Source: Sandaracinaceae bacterium
GTDB taxonomy: Bacteria > Myxococcota_A > Polyangia > Polyangiales > Houyiibacteriaceae
Length of the DNA stretch: 9,893 nucleotides
Reading direction: 5' to 3'
Assembly: GCA_012514415.1 (NCBI GenBank)
Contig: JAAZAH010000370.1
Span: 1-9,893 of the forward strand
This document shows, one piece after another, positions 1-6,592 of the stretch (positions within the stretch are counted from its first letter, which is position 1; each line of letters begins with the position of its first letter). The position numbers and the translations under genes are program-made. The notes under the pieces are model-generated. The model worked only from the letters and a program-made list of their open reading frames with translations, ran no database searches and was not told where the DNA came from.

Positions 1-452
1 CCGACGCGTTCGAAAAGATCGCGATGGCCAAGGTCGCAACGAGCGCCTTCGAGGGGCAAGCCTTCGGTTACCTCCGCAAAGGCGATGGCGTGAGCTTCGA
101 TCGCGCGCGCCTTATCTACGAAGCCAAAGCCCGCGCGCTCGGGCTCGCCGATAGCGACTATACACCGCCCACGCCGCGCTCCTTCGTCCTTCCGGGCGAG
201 AGCGGGATCGCGACGCTCGGCATGATGATCGATACGCTCGTCGCGGGCGGATACGCTTCCGAACACGACGCCCTCATCGCTCGCAAACTCGCCGTCGTGC
301 TCTCGGGCGGCGCGGGCGGACATACGCACGCCGTCACCGAAGAAGAGATGCTCGAGCTTGAGCGCGAGGTGTTTATCAGTCTCGCCGGCGAGCCGAAGAG
401 CCAGGAGCGCATGGAGCATATGCTCATGAAGAACAAGCCGCTCCGCAACTAA
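1..452 (+). CDS. fadN: 3-hydroxyacyl-CoA dehydrogenase, FadN type (C-terminal fragment)
   Basis: This is the 3' end of a gene that enters from the left; reading starts at base 3 (D-A-F-E-K-I-A-M) and stops with TAA at 450-452. About 149 residues are visible. They match my recollection of the end of the FadN family of enoyl-CoA hydratase/3-hydroxyacyl-CoA dehydrogenases: an AMAKVATSA stretch, YTPP followed by a GESGIATL segment, GGYASEHDALIARKLA, an EEEMLELEREVFISL helix, and the family-typical terminus EHMLMKNKPLRN. The catalytic NAD-binding Rossmann domain and hydratase part lie outside the window. FadN enzymes oxidise 3-hydroxyacyl-CoA to 3-ketoacyl-CoA in beta-oxidation. The next gene, a thiolase 36 bp downstream on the same strand, performs the following step, so the two are very probably one operon. 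The in-frame ATG at base 24 is internal, not a start. Confidence 0.88.
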   Translation, partial: DAFEKIAMAKVATSAFEGQAFGYLRKGDGVSFDRARLIYEAKARALGLADSDYTPPTPRSFVLPGESGIATLGMMIDTLVAGGYASEHDALIARKLAVVLSGGAGGHTHAVTEEEMLELEREVFISLAGEPKSQERMEHMLMKNKPLRN

Positions 453-474
453 CCCCGACGGATCAAACGAAGAT

Positions 475-480
475 AAGGAA
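475..480 (+). promoter_or_regulatory. Ribosome binding site of the thiolase gene
   Basis: AAGGAA lies 8 nt before the ATG at 489 in an A-rich spacer. It fixes the start of the thiolase and shows that this gene is translated from its own site although it follows fadN closely. Confidence 0.7.
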
Positions 481-488
481 ACGCAAAA

Positions 489-1652
489 ATGACCGAAATT
501 GTCATCGCAGAAGCCGTCCGATCCGCCGTGGGTCGGGCTCATAAAGGAACGCTCGCCGCGAGGCGTCCGGACGAGCTCGCCGGGGAGGTGATCCGCGCAC
601 TCATGGCGCGTGTGCCCGAGGTCAAGCCCGAGATGGTCGACGATCTCATCGTCGGCTGCGCTTTCCCCGAGGGCGAGCAGGGAATGAATGTCGCACGCCT
701 CGTTGGCCTCCTCGGTGGGCTCCCCATCGAGACCTCGGGGCTGACCATCAACCGTTTCTGCTCCAGCGGCCTGCAGTCGATCGCGCTGGCCGCGGGAGCG
801 ATCAAGGCGGGCTATCACGACATCATCGTCGCCGGCGGCATGGAGTCGATGTCGATGGTGCCGATGACGGGGCTCAAGCCGAGCGCCTCGCCCGAGCTGA
901 TGGAGAGCTTCCCCGAGGCCTATACGCCCATGGGGATCACGGCGGAGAACGTCGCGAAACGCTTTGAGATCAGCCGCGAGGAGCAGGATCGTTTCGCCGC
1001 ATGGAGCCAGGAAAAGGCCGCCAAAGCCATCGCCGACGGCGTCTTCAACGACGAGATCGTCCCGGTGCACGGCGTCCGGTTTGGGGCCAACGGCGAGCGC
1101 GAGCTCGTGGAGTTCAAGGTGGATGAGCTCCCGCGCCCCGGAACGACCGTCGAGGGGCTCGCCAAGCTTCGCCCCTCCTTCGCCATCCACGGCTCGGTCA
1201 CTGCAGGGAACGCTTCGCCTCTCTCCGATGGCGCGGCGTTCTCACTCGTGATGAGCCGCGAAAAGGCGAATGAGCTCGGGATCCAACCGCTCGGCGTGCT
1301 CCGCGGTTTCGCGACGGCGGGCGTCGATCCCTCGATCATGGGCATCGGACCGGTGCCGGCCGTCCGCAAACTCCTCGCGCGCCACGGCCTCAAGATCAGC
1401 GACATCGACATCGTCGAGCTCAACGAGGCCTTCGCGAGTCAGTCGGTCTATTGCCAGCGCGAGCTCGGCATCTCGGACGAGCAGCTCAACGTCCACGGCG
1501 GGGCCATCGCGCTCGGCCATCCGCTTGGATGCACGGGCGCCAAGCTCACGGCGACGGCCCTCTACGAGCTCAAGCGGCGGGGCGGAGGCAAGGCCATCGT
1601 CACGATGTGCATCGGCGGCGGCATGGGCGCGGCTGGGCTCTTCGAAGTCTGA
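489..1652 (+). CDS. fadA: Acetyl-CoA C-acyltransferase (3-ketoacyl-CoA thiolase, FadA type)
   Basis: This 387-residue protein has the usual length of a beta-oxidation thiolase. It cleaves 3-ketoacyl-CoA with CoA into acetyl-CoA and a shortened acyl-CoA. The nucleophilic cysteine is C91 in NRFCSSGLQ. The second active-site block is NEAFASQ (from N312). The His is H344 in GGAIALGHPLGCTGA, and the proton-shuttling C374 sits in CIGGGMGAAGLFEV at the very C-terminus. GGMESMS (116-122) and GSVTAGNASPLSDGAA (235-250) are also family signatures, so all catalytic residues are present. The start is supported by AAGGAA 8 nt upstream. It follows the FadN-type dehydrogenase by 36 bp and ends just before a strong terminator, so it is the last gene of the operon. 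A biosynthetic acetoacetyl-CoA thiolase (PhaA/AtoB) has the same fold; the FadN neighbour favours the degradative role. The exact subfamily name is less certain than the enzyme class. Confidence 0.93.
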   Translation: MTEIVIAEAVRSAVGRAHKGTLAARRPDELAGEVIRALMARVPEVKPEMVDDLIVGCAFPEGEQGMNVARLVGLLGGLPIETSGLTINRFCSSGLQSIALAAGAIKAGYHDIIVAGGMESMSMVPMTGLKPSASPELMESFPEAYTPMGITAENVAKRFEISREEQDRFAAWSQEKAAKAIADGVFNDEIVPVHGVRFGANGERELVEFKVDELPRPGTTVEGLAKLRPSFAIHGSVTAGNASPLSDGAAFSLVMSREKANELGIQPLGVLRGFATAGVDPSIMGIGPVPAVRKLLARHGLKISDIDIVELNEAFASQSVYCQRELGISDEQLNVHGGAIALGHPLGCTGAKLTATALYELKRRGGGKAIVTMCIGGGMGAAGLFEV

Positions 1653-1680
1653 TTCGCGTTCCCATCGGGCCGTAGGAATC

Positions 1681-1723
1681 GAAGGCGCTTCCCTCGGAGA
1701 AAAGGGGAGGCGCCTTCTTTTTT
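1681..1723 (+). terminator. Intrinsic terminator after fadA
   Basis: A 13-bp stem pairs 1681-1693 with 1705-1717, complete apart from one G-T wobble, around an 11-nt loop. It is followed directly by six T (1718-1723). It lies 28 bp after the thiolase stop codon and is the clearest terminator in the window. Confidence 0.92.
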
Positions 1724-1769
1724 GTCGGGAGCAGACCACCCCGCCTCCCTCCACACAAAAAGCGTCTTC

Positions 1770-1790
1770 TCCGCGCATGCATCGCGCGGA
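1770..1790. repeat. Short inverted repeat upstream of the TPR gene
   Basis: TCCGCGC (1770-1776) and GCGCGGA (1784-1790) form a perfect 7-bp inverted repeat around ATGCATC. No T-run follows, so it is not a normal terminator. It is centred about 47 bp before the ATG at 1827. An operator is possible, but a short GC-rich repeat can arise by chance at this base composition. Confidence 0.35.
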
Positions 1791-1810
1791 TCGCTCCTTG
1801 GGCGACAATC

Positions 1811-1819
1811 GGCTAAGAT
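1811..1819 (+). promoter_or_regulatory. Predicted -10 element, leaderless start of the TPR gene
   Basis: GGCTAAGAT contains a TAAGAT hexamer (1814-1819) that ends 7 nt before the ATG at 1827. This places the expected transcription start at or next to the start codon. There is no Shine-Dalgarno sequence before the ATG. It resembles the motifs before the genes starting at 3151 and 6602. No -35 box is visible at the normal distance. Confidence 0.45.
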
Positions 1820-1826
1820 CGCGCGC

Positions 1827-2678
1827 ATGCGTGCTCATCGAAGGTGGATCTCGCTCATGCTCGCGCTCTTTCTCCTCGCAGGGGTCGGCTCAGGGCTTCG
1901 CGTTCAGGCGATGGAGCGTTATCTCGACTCGCGCACTCCGGAAGATGTGTACTTCCTTCCACCGCCCGAGTGGCTGGCGGTGCTCTCGCTCGGCCATCGG
2001 GAAGCGCTCGCCTCGGCGCTCTACCCGCGAGCGCTCGTCTACTTCGGCGAAGGCTTCTCGAACCGAACGCATGGACGACACGTCTTCGATTATGCCGATG
2101 CCATGATCCACCTCGATCCGGAGTTCCGGCGCGTGTATCGCTTCATCTCCATGACGGCGCTCTATCGCCTCACGCCCCCGACGGCCGAGGAGCGGCGCCG
2201 CGTCGCCGAGTACGTCCGAGAAGGCGCCCGGCGGTTCCCGAGCGATGGCGATCTCGCGTGGAATGCGGGCGCAACGCTCGCCTATGAGCTCAGCAACTTC
2301 GAAGAGGGCGAAGAAAAAGAACGCCTCATCGCCGAAGCGCAGCCCTATTTTGCTCGCGCCGTCGAACTCGGCGCCGCACCGCCTTGGATGGCTCTTGGAA
2401 CGGCGAGCCGGCTCGCAAGCCTCGGCGAGACCGAGCGCGCCATCGAGCAGCTCCTACGCGTGATCCCCTCGGTCGACGATGAAGACATGCGGGCCGCGCT
2501 CATCGCGCGCCTCGCTGAGCTCCGAGCCGAAGCCGCGCGCGATGGAATGCTCCACGCCCTCGAAAGTCTCCACGAGGCCCACCAGCGCGAAGCGCCCTAC
2601 ATCCCCTTCGATTTTTATCTTGTCCTCGGCGAGCGCACGCTCCTCGAGGATCCCCTGCGAGCGCTCGCGGACGATTGA
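1827..2678 (+). CDS. Membrane-anchored or exported TPR-like protein
   Basis: The protein has 283 residues with the ATG at 1827. The reading frame is open further upstream, but earlier starts fall inside or next to the fadA terminator and would bury the hydrophobic segment. RRWISLMLALFLLAG (5-19) looks like a signal peptide or signal anchor, placing the rest outside the cytoplasmic membrane. VYFLPPPEWLAVLSLGHREA (41-60) followed by ALVYFGE (69-75) is a motif I associate with uncharacterised TPR proteins of Myxococcota. From about 85 to 250 the chain is helical with TPR-like spacing (for example DYADAMIHLDPEF, EAQPYFARAVELGAAP, and the helix from 198). The C-terminus YIPFDFYLVLGE also looks conserved. 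It is probably a scaffold or envelope-assembly protein, but its partners are unknown. It has its own promoter-like motif and converges with the lipoprotein gene 11 bp away. Confidence 0.72.
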   Translation: MRAHRRWISLMLALFLLAGVGSGLRVQAMERYLDSRTPEDVYFLPPPEWLAVLSLGHREALASALYPRALVYFGEGFSNRTHGRHVFDYADAMIHLDPEFRRVYRFISMTALYRLTPPTAEERRRVAEYVREGARRFPSDGDLAWNAGATLAYELSNFEEGEEKERLIAEAQPYFARAVELGAAPPWMALGTASRLASLGETERAIEQLLRVIPSVDDEDMRAALIARLAELRAEAARDGMLHALESLHEAHQREAPYIPFDFYLVLGERTLLEDPLRALADD

Positions 2679-2689
2679 AACGATCCCGC

Positions 2690-3151
2690 CTAGGCGCCTT
2701 CGGGCTCGCGCATCTCTTCAAGCGCGTCGAGCCCAAGCAACACCACCCAGCCCTCCTCTTCCCGAACCAGCCGGAGCTCGGCGCGCGAAGAATCGCGCTT
2801 TCCTCGAAGGATGACGGTCGCGCGATCGCCCTCGATCCGGAGGTCTTCGCGGCGAATGGGCAGCGGTTTGAACCGGAAGATGCTCTTGGTCGGCACGATC
2901 ATGTCCGGACCGCGAAACGGCCGATGTGAGAGGCTCTCGGCAACCCGAGCGCGTGCATCGAGCGTCGCCCTGCTCTTTTCGTCGATGAGCATATAAAAAC
3001 GCCTCCGCGCGCTCGAAAGCTCGAGACGCTCGAGTGCGTCGATGAAGGCCCTCGCGGCGCGCTCAGGACTTGAGCGAGGATCGGGCTCTCCGCACGCTCC
3101 GAGCGTCAGCGGGAAAAGGATCAAGAAAGCCGAAAAAAGCGCCGTCCTCAT
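2690..3151 (-). CDS. Small lipoprotein, unknown function
   Basis: The protein has 153 residues with the start at ATG 3149-3151. A longer frame begins 13 codons upstream, but this ATG puts a classic lipoprotein signal at the N-terminus: M-R-T, hydrophobic ALFSAFLILFPLTL, then lipobox LGAC with the lipidated cysteine at C20. The mature part starts CGEPDP. SSPERAARAFIDALERLEL (27-45) is a helix of the kind found in small NTF2-like or DUF4878-like lipoproteins, followed by a likely beta-rich region (residues 84-132, including DRATVILRG and AELRLVREEEGWVVL). I suspect that fold but cannot confirm it. The protein should be anchored in the cell envelope. A TGCTAAGCT motif ends 8 nt before the ATG and no Shine-Dalgarno is present, so the mRNA may be leaderless. 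It is divergent from lpd and convergent with the TPR gene, hence monocistronic in this window. Confidence 0.75.
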   Translation of the reverse strand: MRTALFSAFLILFPLTLGACGEPDPRSSPERAARAFIDALERLELSSARRRFYMLIDEKSRATLDARARVAESLSHRPFRGPDMIVPTKSIFRFKPLPIRREDLRIEGDRATVILRGKRDSSRAELRLVREEEGWVVLLGLDALEEMREPEGA

Positions 3152-3159
3152 GCGCGTGG

Positions 3160-3168
3160 AGCTTAGCA
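3160..3168 (-). promoter_or_regulatory. Predicted extended -10 of the lipoprotein gene
   Basis: On the minus strand this reads TGCTAAGCT, an extended -10 (TG-N-TAAGCT). It ends 8 nt before the ATG at 3151, so transcription would begin at about the start codon. The inverted copy GTGCTAAGC occurs at 3258-3266 facing lpd. No -35 hexamer is seen. Confidence 0.5.
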
Positions 3169-3258
3169 CGCCGCTCAGCGTTCGCGGCACCTCTCGCTCA
3201 CGTCCCCGAGTGAGATTCTACGCCGATTTCATGCAGCGCGCTCCTTTAGGGGTTAGAG

Positions 3259-3267
3259 TGCTAAGCG
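3259..3267 (+). promoter_or_regulatory. Predicted extended -10 of the lpd-lipB operon
   Basis: TGCTAAGCG (TG-N-TAAGCG) lies 33 nt before the lpd ATG, leaving a leader of about 25-30 nt that contains the Shine-Dalgarno sequence. With GTGCTAAGC at 3258-3266 it forms a 9-bp inverted match to 3161-3169 in front of the divergent lipoprotein gene. I read the pair as two divergent promoters of the same type rather than as an operator. Confidence 0.45.
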
Positions 3268-3285
3268 CGCATCTTTTCGAGTTTT

Positions 3286-3290
3286 AGGAG
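3286..3290 (+). promoter_or_regulatory. Ribosome binding site of lpd
   Basis: AGGAG sits 10 nt before the ATG at 3301 and confirms that start. It contrasts with the leaderless-looking neighbours. Confidence 0.75.
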
Positions 3291-3300
3291 AGTCTCCCGT

Positions 3301-4716
3301 ATGAGCCAGAGTCAATATGAAGCGATCGTGATCGGTGCAGGCCCCGGCGGCTATCCGGCGGGAATCAAGCTCGCACAGCTTGGCGTCAAGACCCTCGTCA
3401 TCGAGAAAGAATCCTATGGCGGCGTCTGCCTCAACTGGGGCTGCATCCCGTCCAAGGCGCTCATCGCCGCGAGCGGCCTCCTCGAACGCATCAAGAGCGC
3501 CGAGGCGATGGGCATCTCGGTAAGCGACCTCACGCTCGACGTCGCAAAAATGCAGGACTGGAAGGACGGCATCGTCAAAAAGCTCACGGGGGGCGTTCGG
3601 AGTCTGCTCCGCGGAAACGGCGCCGACGTGCTCCTCGGTGAGGCGCGCCTCGTCGCTAAGAATCGGGTCGAAGTTCGCACGAGCGAAGGCGAAACAAAAA
3701 CCTTCGAAGCCTCCAAAGCGATCGTCATCGCGACCGGCGCGAGCGTCATCCAAATTCCGGGGCTCGAGACCGACGGCGAGACCGTCATCACCGCGCGTGA
3801 GGCCGTAAGCCTTCGCGAAAAACCCGAACACATGGTCGTCGTCGGCGGCGGTGTGATCGGGCTCGAGCTCGGCATGGTCTATATGAACCTCGGGACCAAG
3901 ATCACTGTCGTCGAGCTCACCGATCGCCTCCTCCCGGGGGTCGATGCGGATCTGGTGCGCGTCATCGAAAAGACTCTCCGCAAGGGCGGCGCACGCGTCC
4001 TCAAATCGACCAAGGCAAGCGATTGCGTCGTGAAGGACGGGAAGGCGACGCTGAAGCTCACGAGCGAGTCGGGCGAGGAAGAGACCATCGAGGCCGATAA
4101 GGTGCTGGTCGCGGTCGGCTTTAAGCCCAACACCGCGGGACTCGGCCTCGAAGAGATTGGGGTGAAGCTCGACGAGCGCGGGCATATCCTCAAGAACGAG
4201 CGCCTCGAGACAAGCGTTCCGGGGATCTACGCCATCGGTGATGTGAGCGGCGCGCCCTACCTCGCGCATAAGGCGACCTACGAGGGAGAGATCTGCGCCG
4301 AGGTGATCGCCGGGAAGGCCGCCGCGGTCGATTATCGCGTGATGCCATCAGCCATCTTCACCGAGCCCGAGATCGCCACCGCGGGCATCAGCGAGGAACA
4401 AGCCAAGGCCGAAGGAAGAAATGTGAAGATCGGTAAATTTCCCTTCTCGGTCTCGGGCCGCGCGATGGCTGTGAACGCGACCGACGGCTTCGTAAAGACC
4501 ATCATCGACGCAGACGACCACCTGGTCCTTGGCGTCGCGATTGTCGGCCCCTCGGCGAGCGATCTGATCAGTGAGGCCTCGCTCGCCATCGAGATGGGCG
4601 CCTTCGCCGAAGATGTGGCGCTCACCGTCCATCCTCATCCGACGCTCGGCGAAGGCGTGATGGAATCGTTCAAGCACGCCATGGGCGAGGCCATCCATCT
4701 GATGAACCGAAAATGA
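3301..4716 (+). CDS. lpd: Dihydrolipoyl dehydrogenase (E3)
   Basis: This 471-residue FAD disulfide oxidoreductase has normal E3 length. It reoxidises the dihydrolipoyl groups of 2-oxoacid dehydrogenase or glycine cleavage complexes and passes electrons to NAD+. FAD-binding is shown by IGAGPGGYPAG (11-21). The redox-active disulfide is C43/C48 in GGVCLNWGCIPSK. The IATGA turn is at 143-147, the NAD Rossmann motif VVVGGGVIGLELG is at 179-191, and the second FAD motif is YAIGDV (310-315). The C-terminal dimer domain begins near FTEPEIATAG (353-362) and carries the catalytic dyad H446-E451 in HPHPTLGE. All catalytic residues are present. AGGAG before the ATG supports the start. The stop overlaps the lipB start by 4 bp (ATGA). 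No E1/E2 genes are visible, so I cannot say which complex it serves. Mercuric reductase is excluded by the E3-type His-Glu motif and the absence of a C-terminal cysteine pair. Confidence 0.95.
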   Translation: MSQSQYEAIVIGAGPGGYPAGIKLAQLGVKTLVIEKESYGGVCLNWGCIPSKALIAASGLLERIKSAEAMGISVSDLTLDVAKMQDWKDGIVKKLTGGVRSLLRGNGADVLLGEARLVAKNRVEVRTSEGETKTFEASKAIVIATGASVIQIPGLETDGETVITAREAVSLREKPEHMVVVGGGVIGLELGMVYMNLGTKITVVELTDRLLPGVDADLVRVIEKTLRKGGARVLKSTKASDCVVKDGKATLKLTSESGEEETIEADKVLVAVGFKPNTAGLGLEEIGVKLDERGHILKNERLETSVPGIYAIGDVSGAPYLAHKATYEGEICAEVIAGKAAAVDYRVMPSAIFTEPEIATAGISEEQAKAEGRNVKIGKFPFSVSGRAMAVNATDGFVKTIIDADDHLVLGVAIVGPSASDLISEASLAIEMGAFAEDVALTVHPHPTLGEGVMESFKHAMGEAIHLMNRK

Positions 4717-5384
4717 GTCGCGCCGTCTCGCGAGTCGAGGCCCGCTTTTTGGGCCGGATCGGATACCGCGAGGCGCATGTCCTCCAGGAAGAGCTCGTCG
4801 AGGCGAGGCTTCGCGGAGCGATCGGCGATCAGCTCCTCCTCCTCGAGCATCCCCGTGTCTTCACTCTCGGTCGCGCCGCCAAAAAGCATCATCTCCTCAA
4901 TGTCGGCGCGATCGAGGTGGTCGAAACCGGGCGCGGAGGCGATGTCACCTACCACGGGCCCGGACAGCTCGTCGGCTATCCCATCGTCGATCTCAATCCG
5001 GACCGGCGGGACGTGCGGAAGTATGTCGCAAGCCTTGAGGAAACAATGATTCGGATCGCCGAGCGCTATGGCATTCGCGCCGGCCGCGTCGACGGGCTCA
5101 ACGGCGCTTGGGTCGGCGAGCGCAAGATCGGCGCCGTCGGCGTGCGCATTCGGCGCTGGGTGACCATGCACGGCTTCGCGATCAACGGGACGACGGATCT
5201 CTCGGATTTCGATCGGATCGTTCCCTGCGGCATTCAGAATAAGGGAGTGACCTCGATTGAACGCGAGACGGGCGCCCGGCCCGGAATACGCGAGCTCGCA
5301 GAGCACGCCGCTTCGATCTTTGCGGAGCTTTACGAAGCTGAGCTGCACTTCCTCGAAGGCGCCCCAGAACTGCTCGGTGCGTAA
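4713..5384 (+). CDS. lipB: Octanoyltransferase (lipoyl(octanoyl) transferase)
   Basis: The protein has 223 residues. LipB moves octanoate from octanoyl-ACP to the lipoyl domains of E2 or GcvH; LipA then inserts sulfur. The signature RGGDVTYHGPGQLVGYPI is at 74-91 (H81). The catalytic lysine is K138 in GERKIGAVGVRI and the nucleophile is C172 in IVPCGIQNKGVTS, matching the E. coli Lys135/Cys169 pair. HGFAINGTTDLSDFDRIVPC is the standard family block. The ATG overlaps the lpd stop codon as ATGA and no separate strong Shine-Dalgarno is seen, so translation is probably coupled to lpd. The pairing is logical: LipB starts the cofactor on the same domains whose lipoyl group Lpd reoxidises. lipA is not in the window. 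The gene converges with the DUF697 gene 38 bp away. Confidence 0.95.
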   Translation: MSRAVSRVEARFLGRIGYREAHVLQEELVEARLRGAIGDQLLLLEHPRVFTLGRAAKKHHLLNVGAIEVVETGRGGDVTYHGPGQLVGYPIVDLNPDRRDVRKYVASLEETMIRIAERYGIRAGRVDGLNGAWVGERKIGAVGVRIRRWVTMHGFAINGTTDLSDFDRIVPCGIQNKGVTSIERETGARPGIRELAEHAASIFAELYEAELHFLEGAPELLGA

Positions 5385-5392
5385 TCCCGAGA

Positions 5393-5426
5393 GGGCGCCT
5401 TTGACGCGCCCGCTCGCAAGCGTCAA
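5393..5426. terminator. Overlapping hairpins between convergent genes (possible bidirectional terminator)
   Basis: Two perfect stems share bases: GGGCGC (5393-5398) with GCGCCC (5406-5411) around 7 nt, and TTGACGC (5401-5407) with GCGTCAA (5420-5426) around 12 nt. Only one can form at a time. They occupy the short gap between lipB and the convergent DUF697 gene, and the second reaches its stop codon. There is no strong T-run on either side, so termination activity is uncertain. Confidence 0.4.
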
Positions 5427-6502
5427 CTCCCTGAATTGAGACGCGCGACCGTCCCGCCCCCTTTTGGAGCCTTTGGATTCGGCGCGCCCGACGTTCCAAC
5501 AAAATAGAGCTTGGCCGCCTTTCCAAGTGCCTTTGTCCCGTTCAGCGCGATGGCCGCCGCGGCAGCCGACCCCGCCCCGGGCACGATCTTCACGGCTTGT
5601 CGCGCCACAAGGCGAAGGCCAAAACCAGCCGCGGTCACCACGCCGAGACTCGCAAAGGCTTCTGCGAGCGTCTTTCGGCTGAGAGGACGCCCGCTCACAT
5701 AGCCCACCAGGGTCACCATCACGCCTTGGAGCGGTGTGATGATCGCCGCATCGGCCAGGGGAATCGGCGTGAGCGCGACGGCCCCTGCAATGGCCGAAAA
5801 CGCGTCGATCATCCGATCGGAGAGCTCTTCACGCGCCTTCTTCGCGCGCGGCAGGGTGCGGCAGAGGATGATGCGGATGCGAAGTTCGGTGAGCTCGACG
5901 AGCGCGTCCGAGAGAAGGGAAAAACCGGCGAGCGCGCCGCGAACTTCACCCTCACTTCGCACAAAGACTCGATAGACGGAATAACCGACGCGGGCGAAGT
6001 CCTCTTTGATCGCTTTACGCGCCTCGAGTCCGCTCCCTCCGGTCGGCTCCGCAAGAAGAAGGAGCGTCGCTGGGCTCACATCACCTTCATCACAGGCGTG
6101 GAGCATCTCAAGGATGCTGTATCGAAGCGCCTCCTCCTCACCCACGCTCCCGAAGGCGACGATGGCATCGGCGCTCCCCTCATCGTGCGCTGAGCGGAAG
6201 ATTCCGGCGGCTTCTCTCCCCGGACGAAGTTTGAGCAGCGCGAGTTTTTCGCCGCGGATCTCGACCACGCTCCAGCGCCCGTCGGCGTCGCCTTCACGCT
6301 CACGAATGGTGAGCGGCTCGCCTTCGATCTCGAAAAGCCCGCGAAGCAGAAGGCGCTCGTCCTCATCCGACGCGGTGAGGAGCACAAGACGGGGCATCCG
6401 GCGACGGCCCGCGATCTCGAGCAACGTATCCACTTCCTCACGCGATGAAAGCGCTCGCGGGAGCGCGCCGAGCAGAGCGCCGAGTTTATCGAAGACTTTC
6501 AT
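5423..6502 (-). CDS. DUF697 membrane protein with a GTPase-like but motif-less N-terminus
   Basis: The protein has 359 residues from ATG 6500-6502; another ATG 21 bp upstream lies next to the likely -10, so I prefer the shorter form. Residues about 229-335 resemble DUF697, the membrane-associated tail of YcjF/Era-like GTPase proteins: RMIDAFSAIAGAVALTPIPL, ADAAIITPLQGVMVTLVGYV, SGRPLSRKTLAEAFASLG and a Gly/Ala-rich hydrophobic stretch (PGAGSAAAAAIALNGTKALG). The N-terminal 200 residues have alternating strands and helices as in a small GTPase, but the expected landmarks are altered. RLVLLTASDEDERLLLRGLF (38-57) takes the P-loop place without GxxxxGK(S/T). LKLRPGRE (90-97) replaces DxxG. TLLLLAEPTG (146-155) replaces the N/TKxD strand. 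It is thus probably a pseudo-GTPase or an unrelated alpha/beta domain. Homologues are linked to membrane or cell-surface functions, but no function can be assigned here. It is divergent from the gene at 6602. Confidence 0.7.
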   Translation of the reverse strand: MKVFDKLGALLGALPRALSSREEVDTLLEIAGRRRMPRLVLLTASDEDERLLLRGLFEIEGEPLTIREREGDADGRWSVVEIRGEKLALLKLRPGREAAGIFRSAHDEGSADAIVAFGSVGEEEALRYSILEMLHACDEGDVSPATLLLLAEPTGGSGLEARKAIKEDFARVGYSVYRVFVRSEGEVRGALAGFSLLSDALVELTELRIRIILCRTLPRAKKAREELSDRMIDAFSAIAGAVALTPIPLADAAIITPLQGVMVTLVGYVSGRPLSRKTLAEAFASLGVVTAAGFGLRLVARQAVKIVPGAGSAAAAAIALNGTKALGKAAKLYFVGTSGAPNPKAPKGGGTVARLNSGS

Positions 6503-6511
6503 TCGGCCTTT

Positions 6512-6517
6512 AGAGTA
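6512..6517 (-). promoter_or_regulatory. Weak predicted -10 of the DUF697 gene
   Basis: On the minus strand TACTCT ends 9 nt before the ATG at 6502. It fits the TAnnnT pattern at the leaderless distance seen for neighbouring genes, and no Shine-Dalgarno precedes the ATG. It has no TG extension and no -35, so this is weak. The rest of the 99-bp divergent gap holds a 5-bp hairpin (6530-6534 with 6541-6545). Confidence 0.3.
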
Positions 6518-6583
6518 AAGCATGCGGGGCCGAGTTTCATCTCGGATATCGAGAGGCTCCGGCGCTCGAATCCGTTGGAGCCG

Positions 6584-6592
6584 TGCTAGCCT
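6584..6592 (+). promoter_or_regulatory. Predicted extended -10 of the DUF1444-like gene
   Basis: TGCTAGCCT (TG-N-TAGCCT) ends 9 nt before the ATG at 6602. No Shine-Dalgarno lies in between, so the transcript is probably leaderless or nearly so. It belongs to the same motif series as those before 1827 and 3151 and the copy upstream of 3301. No -35 at the usual spacing. Confidence 0.5.

Noticed and set aside
1722..1826. Upstream extension of the TPR gene to a start at 1722
   Set aside because: It would start inside the terminator T-run and place 35 residues before the hydrophobic signal segment. The ATG at 1827 has a -10 motif at the right distance.
1242..2106. Large open frames on both strands spanning the thiolase end and terminator (1242-1838 minus, 1270-2106 plus)
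   Set aside because: They run through a clear terminator and out of frame with two well-supported genes; Ser/Arg-rich low-complexity translations typical of shadows.
2657..2668. 12-bp perfect palindrome GCGAGCGCTCGC
   Set aside because: It lies inside coding sequence for a common Arg-Ala-Leu-Ala run and is expected by chance at this GC content.
3256..3264. GAGTGCTAA, a perfect right half of a CIRCE (HrcA) operator, upstream of lpd
   Set aside because: The left half TTAGCACTC is not present at the 9-nt spacing (the bases there are GCGCTCCTT). The same sequence is better explained as an extended -10 shared with other genes.
3253..4269. 338-residue open frame on the minus strand opposite lpd
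   Set aside because: It is antisense to a gene with every E3 catalytic motif. Long antisense frames arise in high-GC codon patterns, and its translation has no recognisable domain.
4635..5426. 263-residue open frame on the minus strand opposite lipB
   Set aside because: Antisense to lipB, whose motifs are complete; composition-driven shadow.
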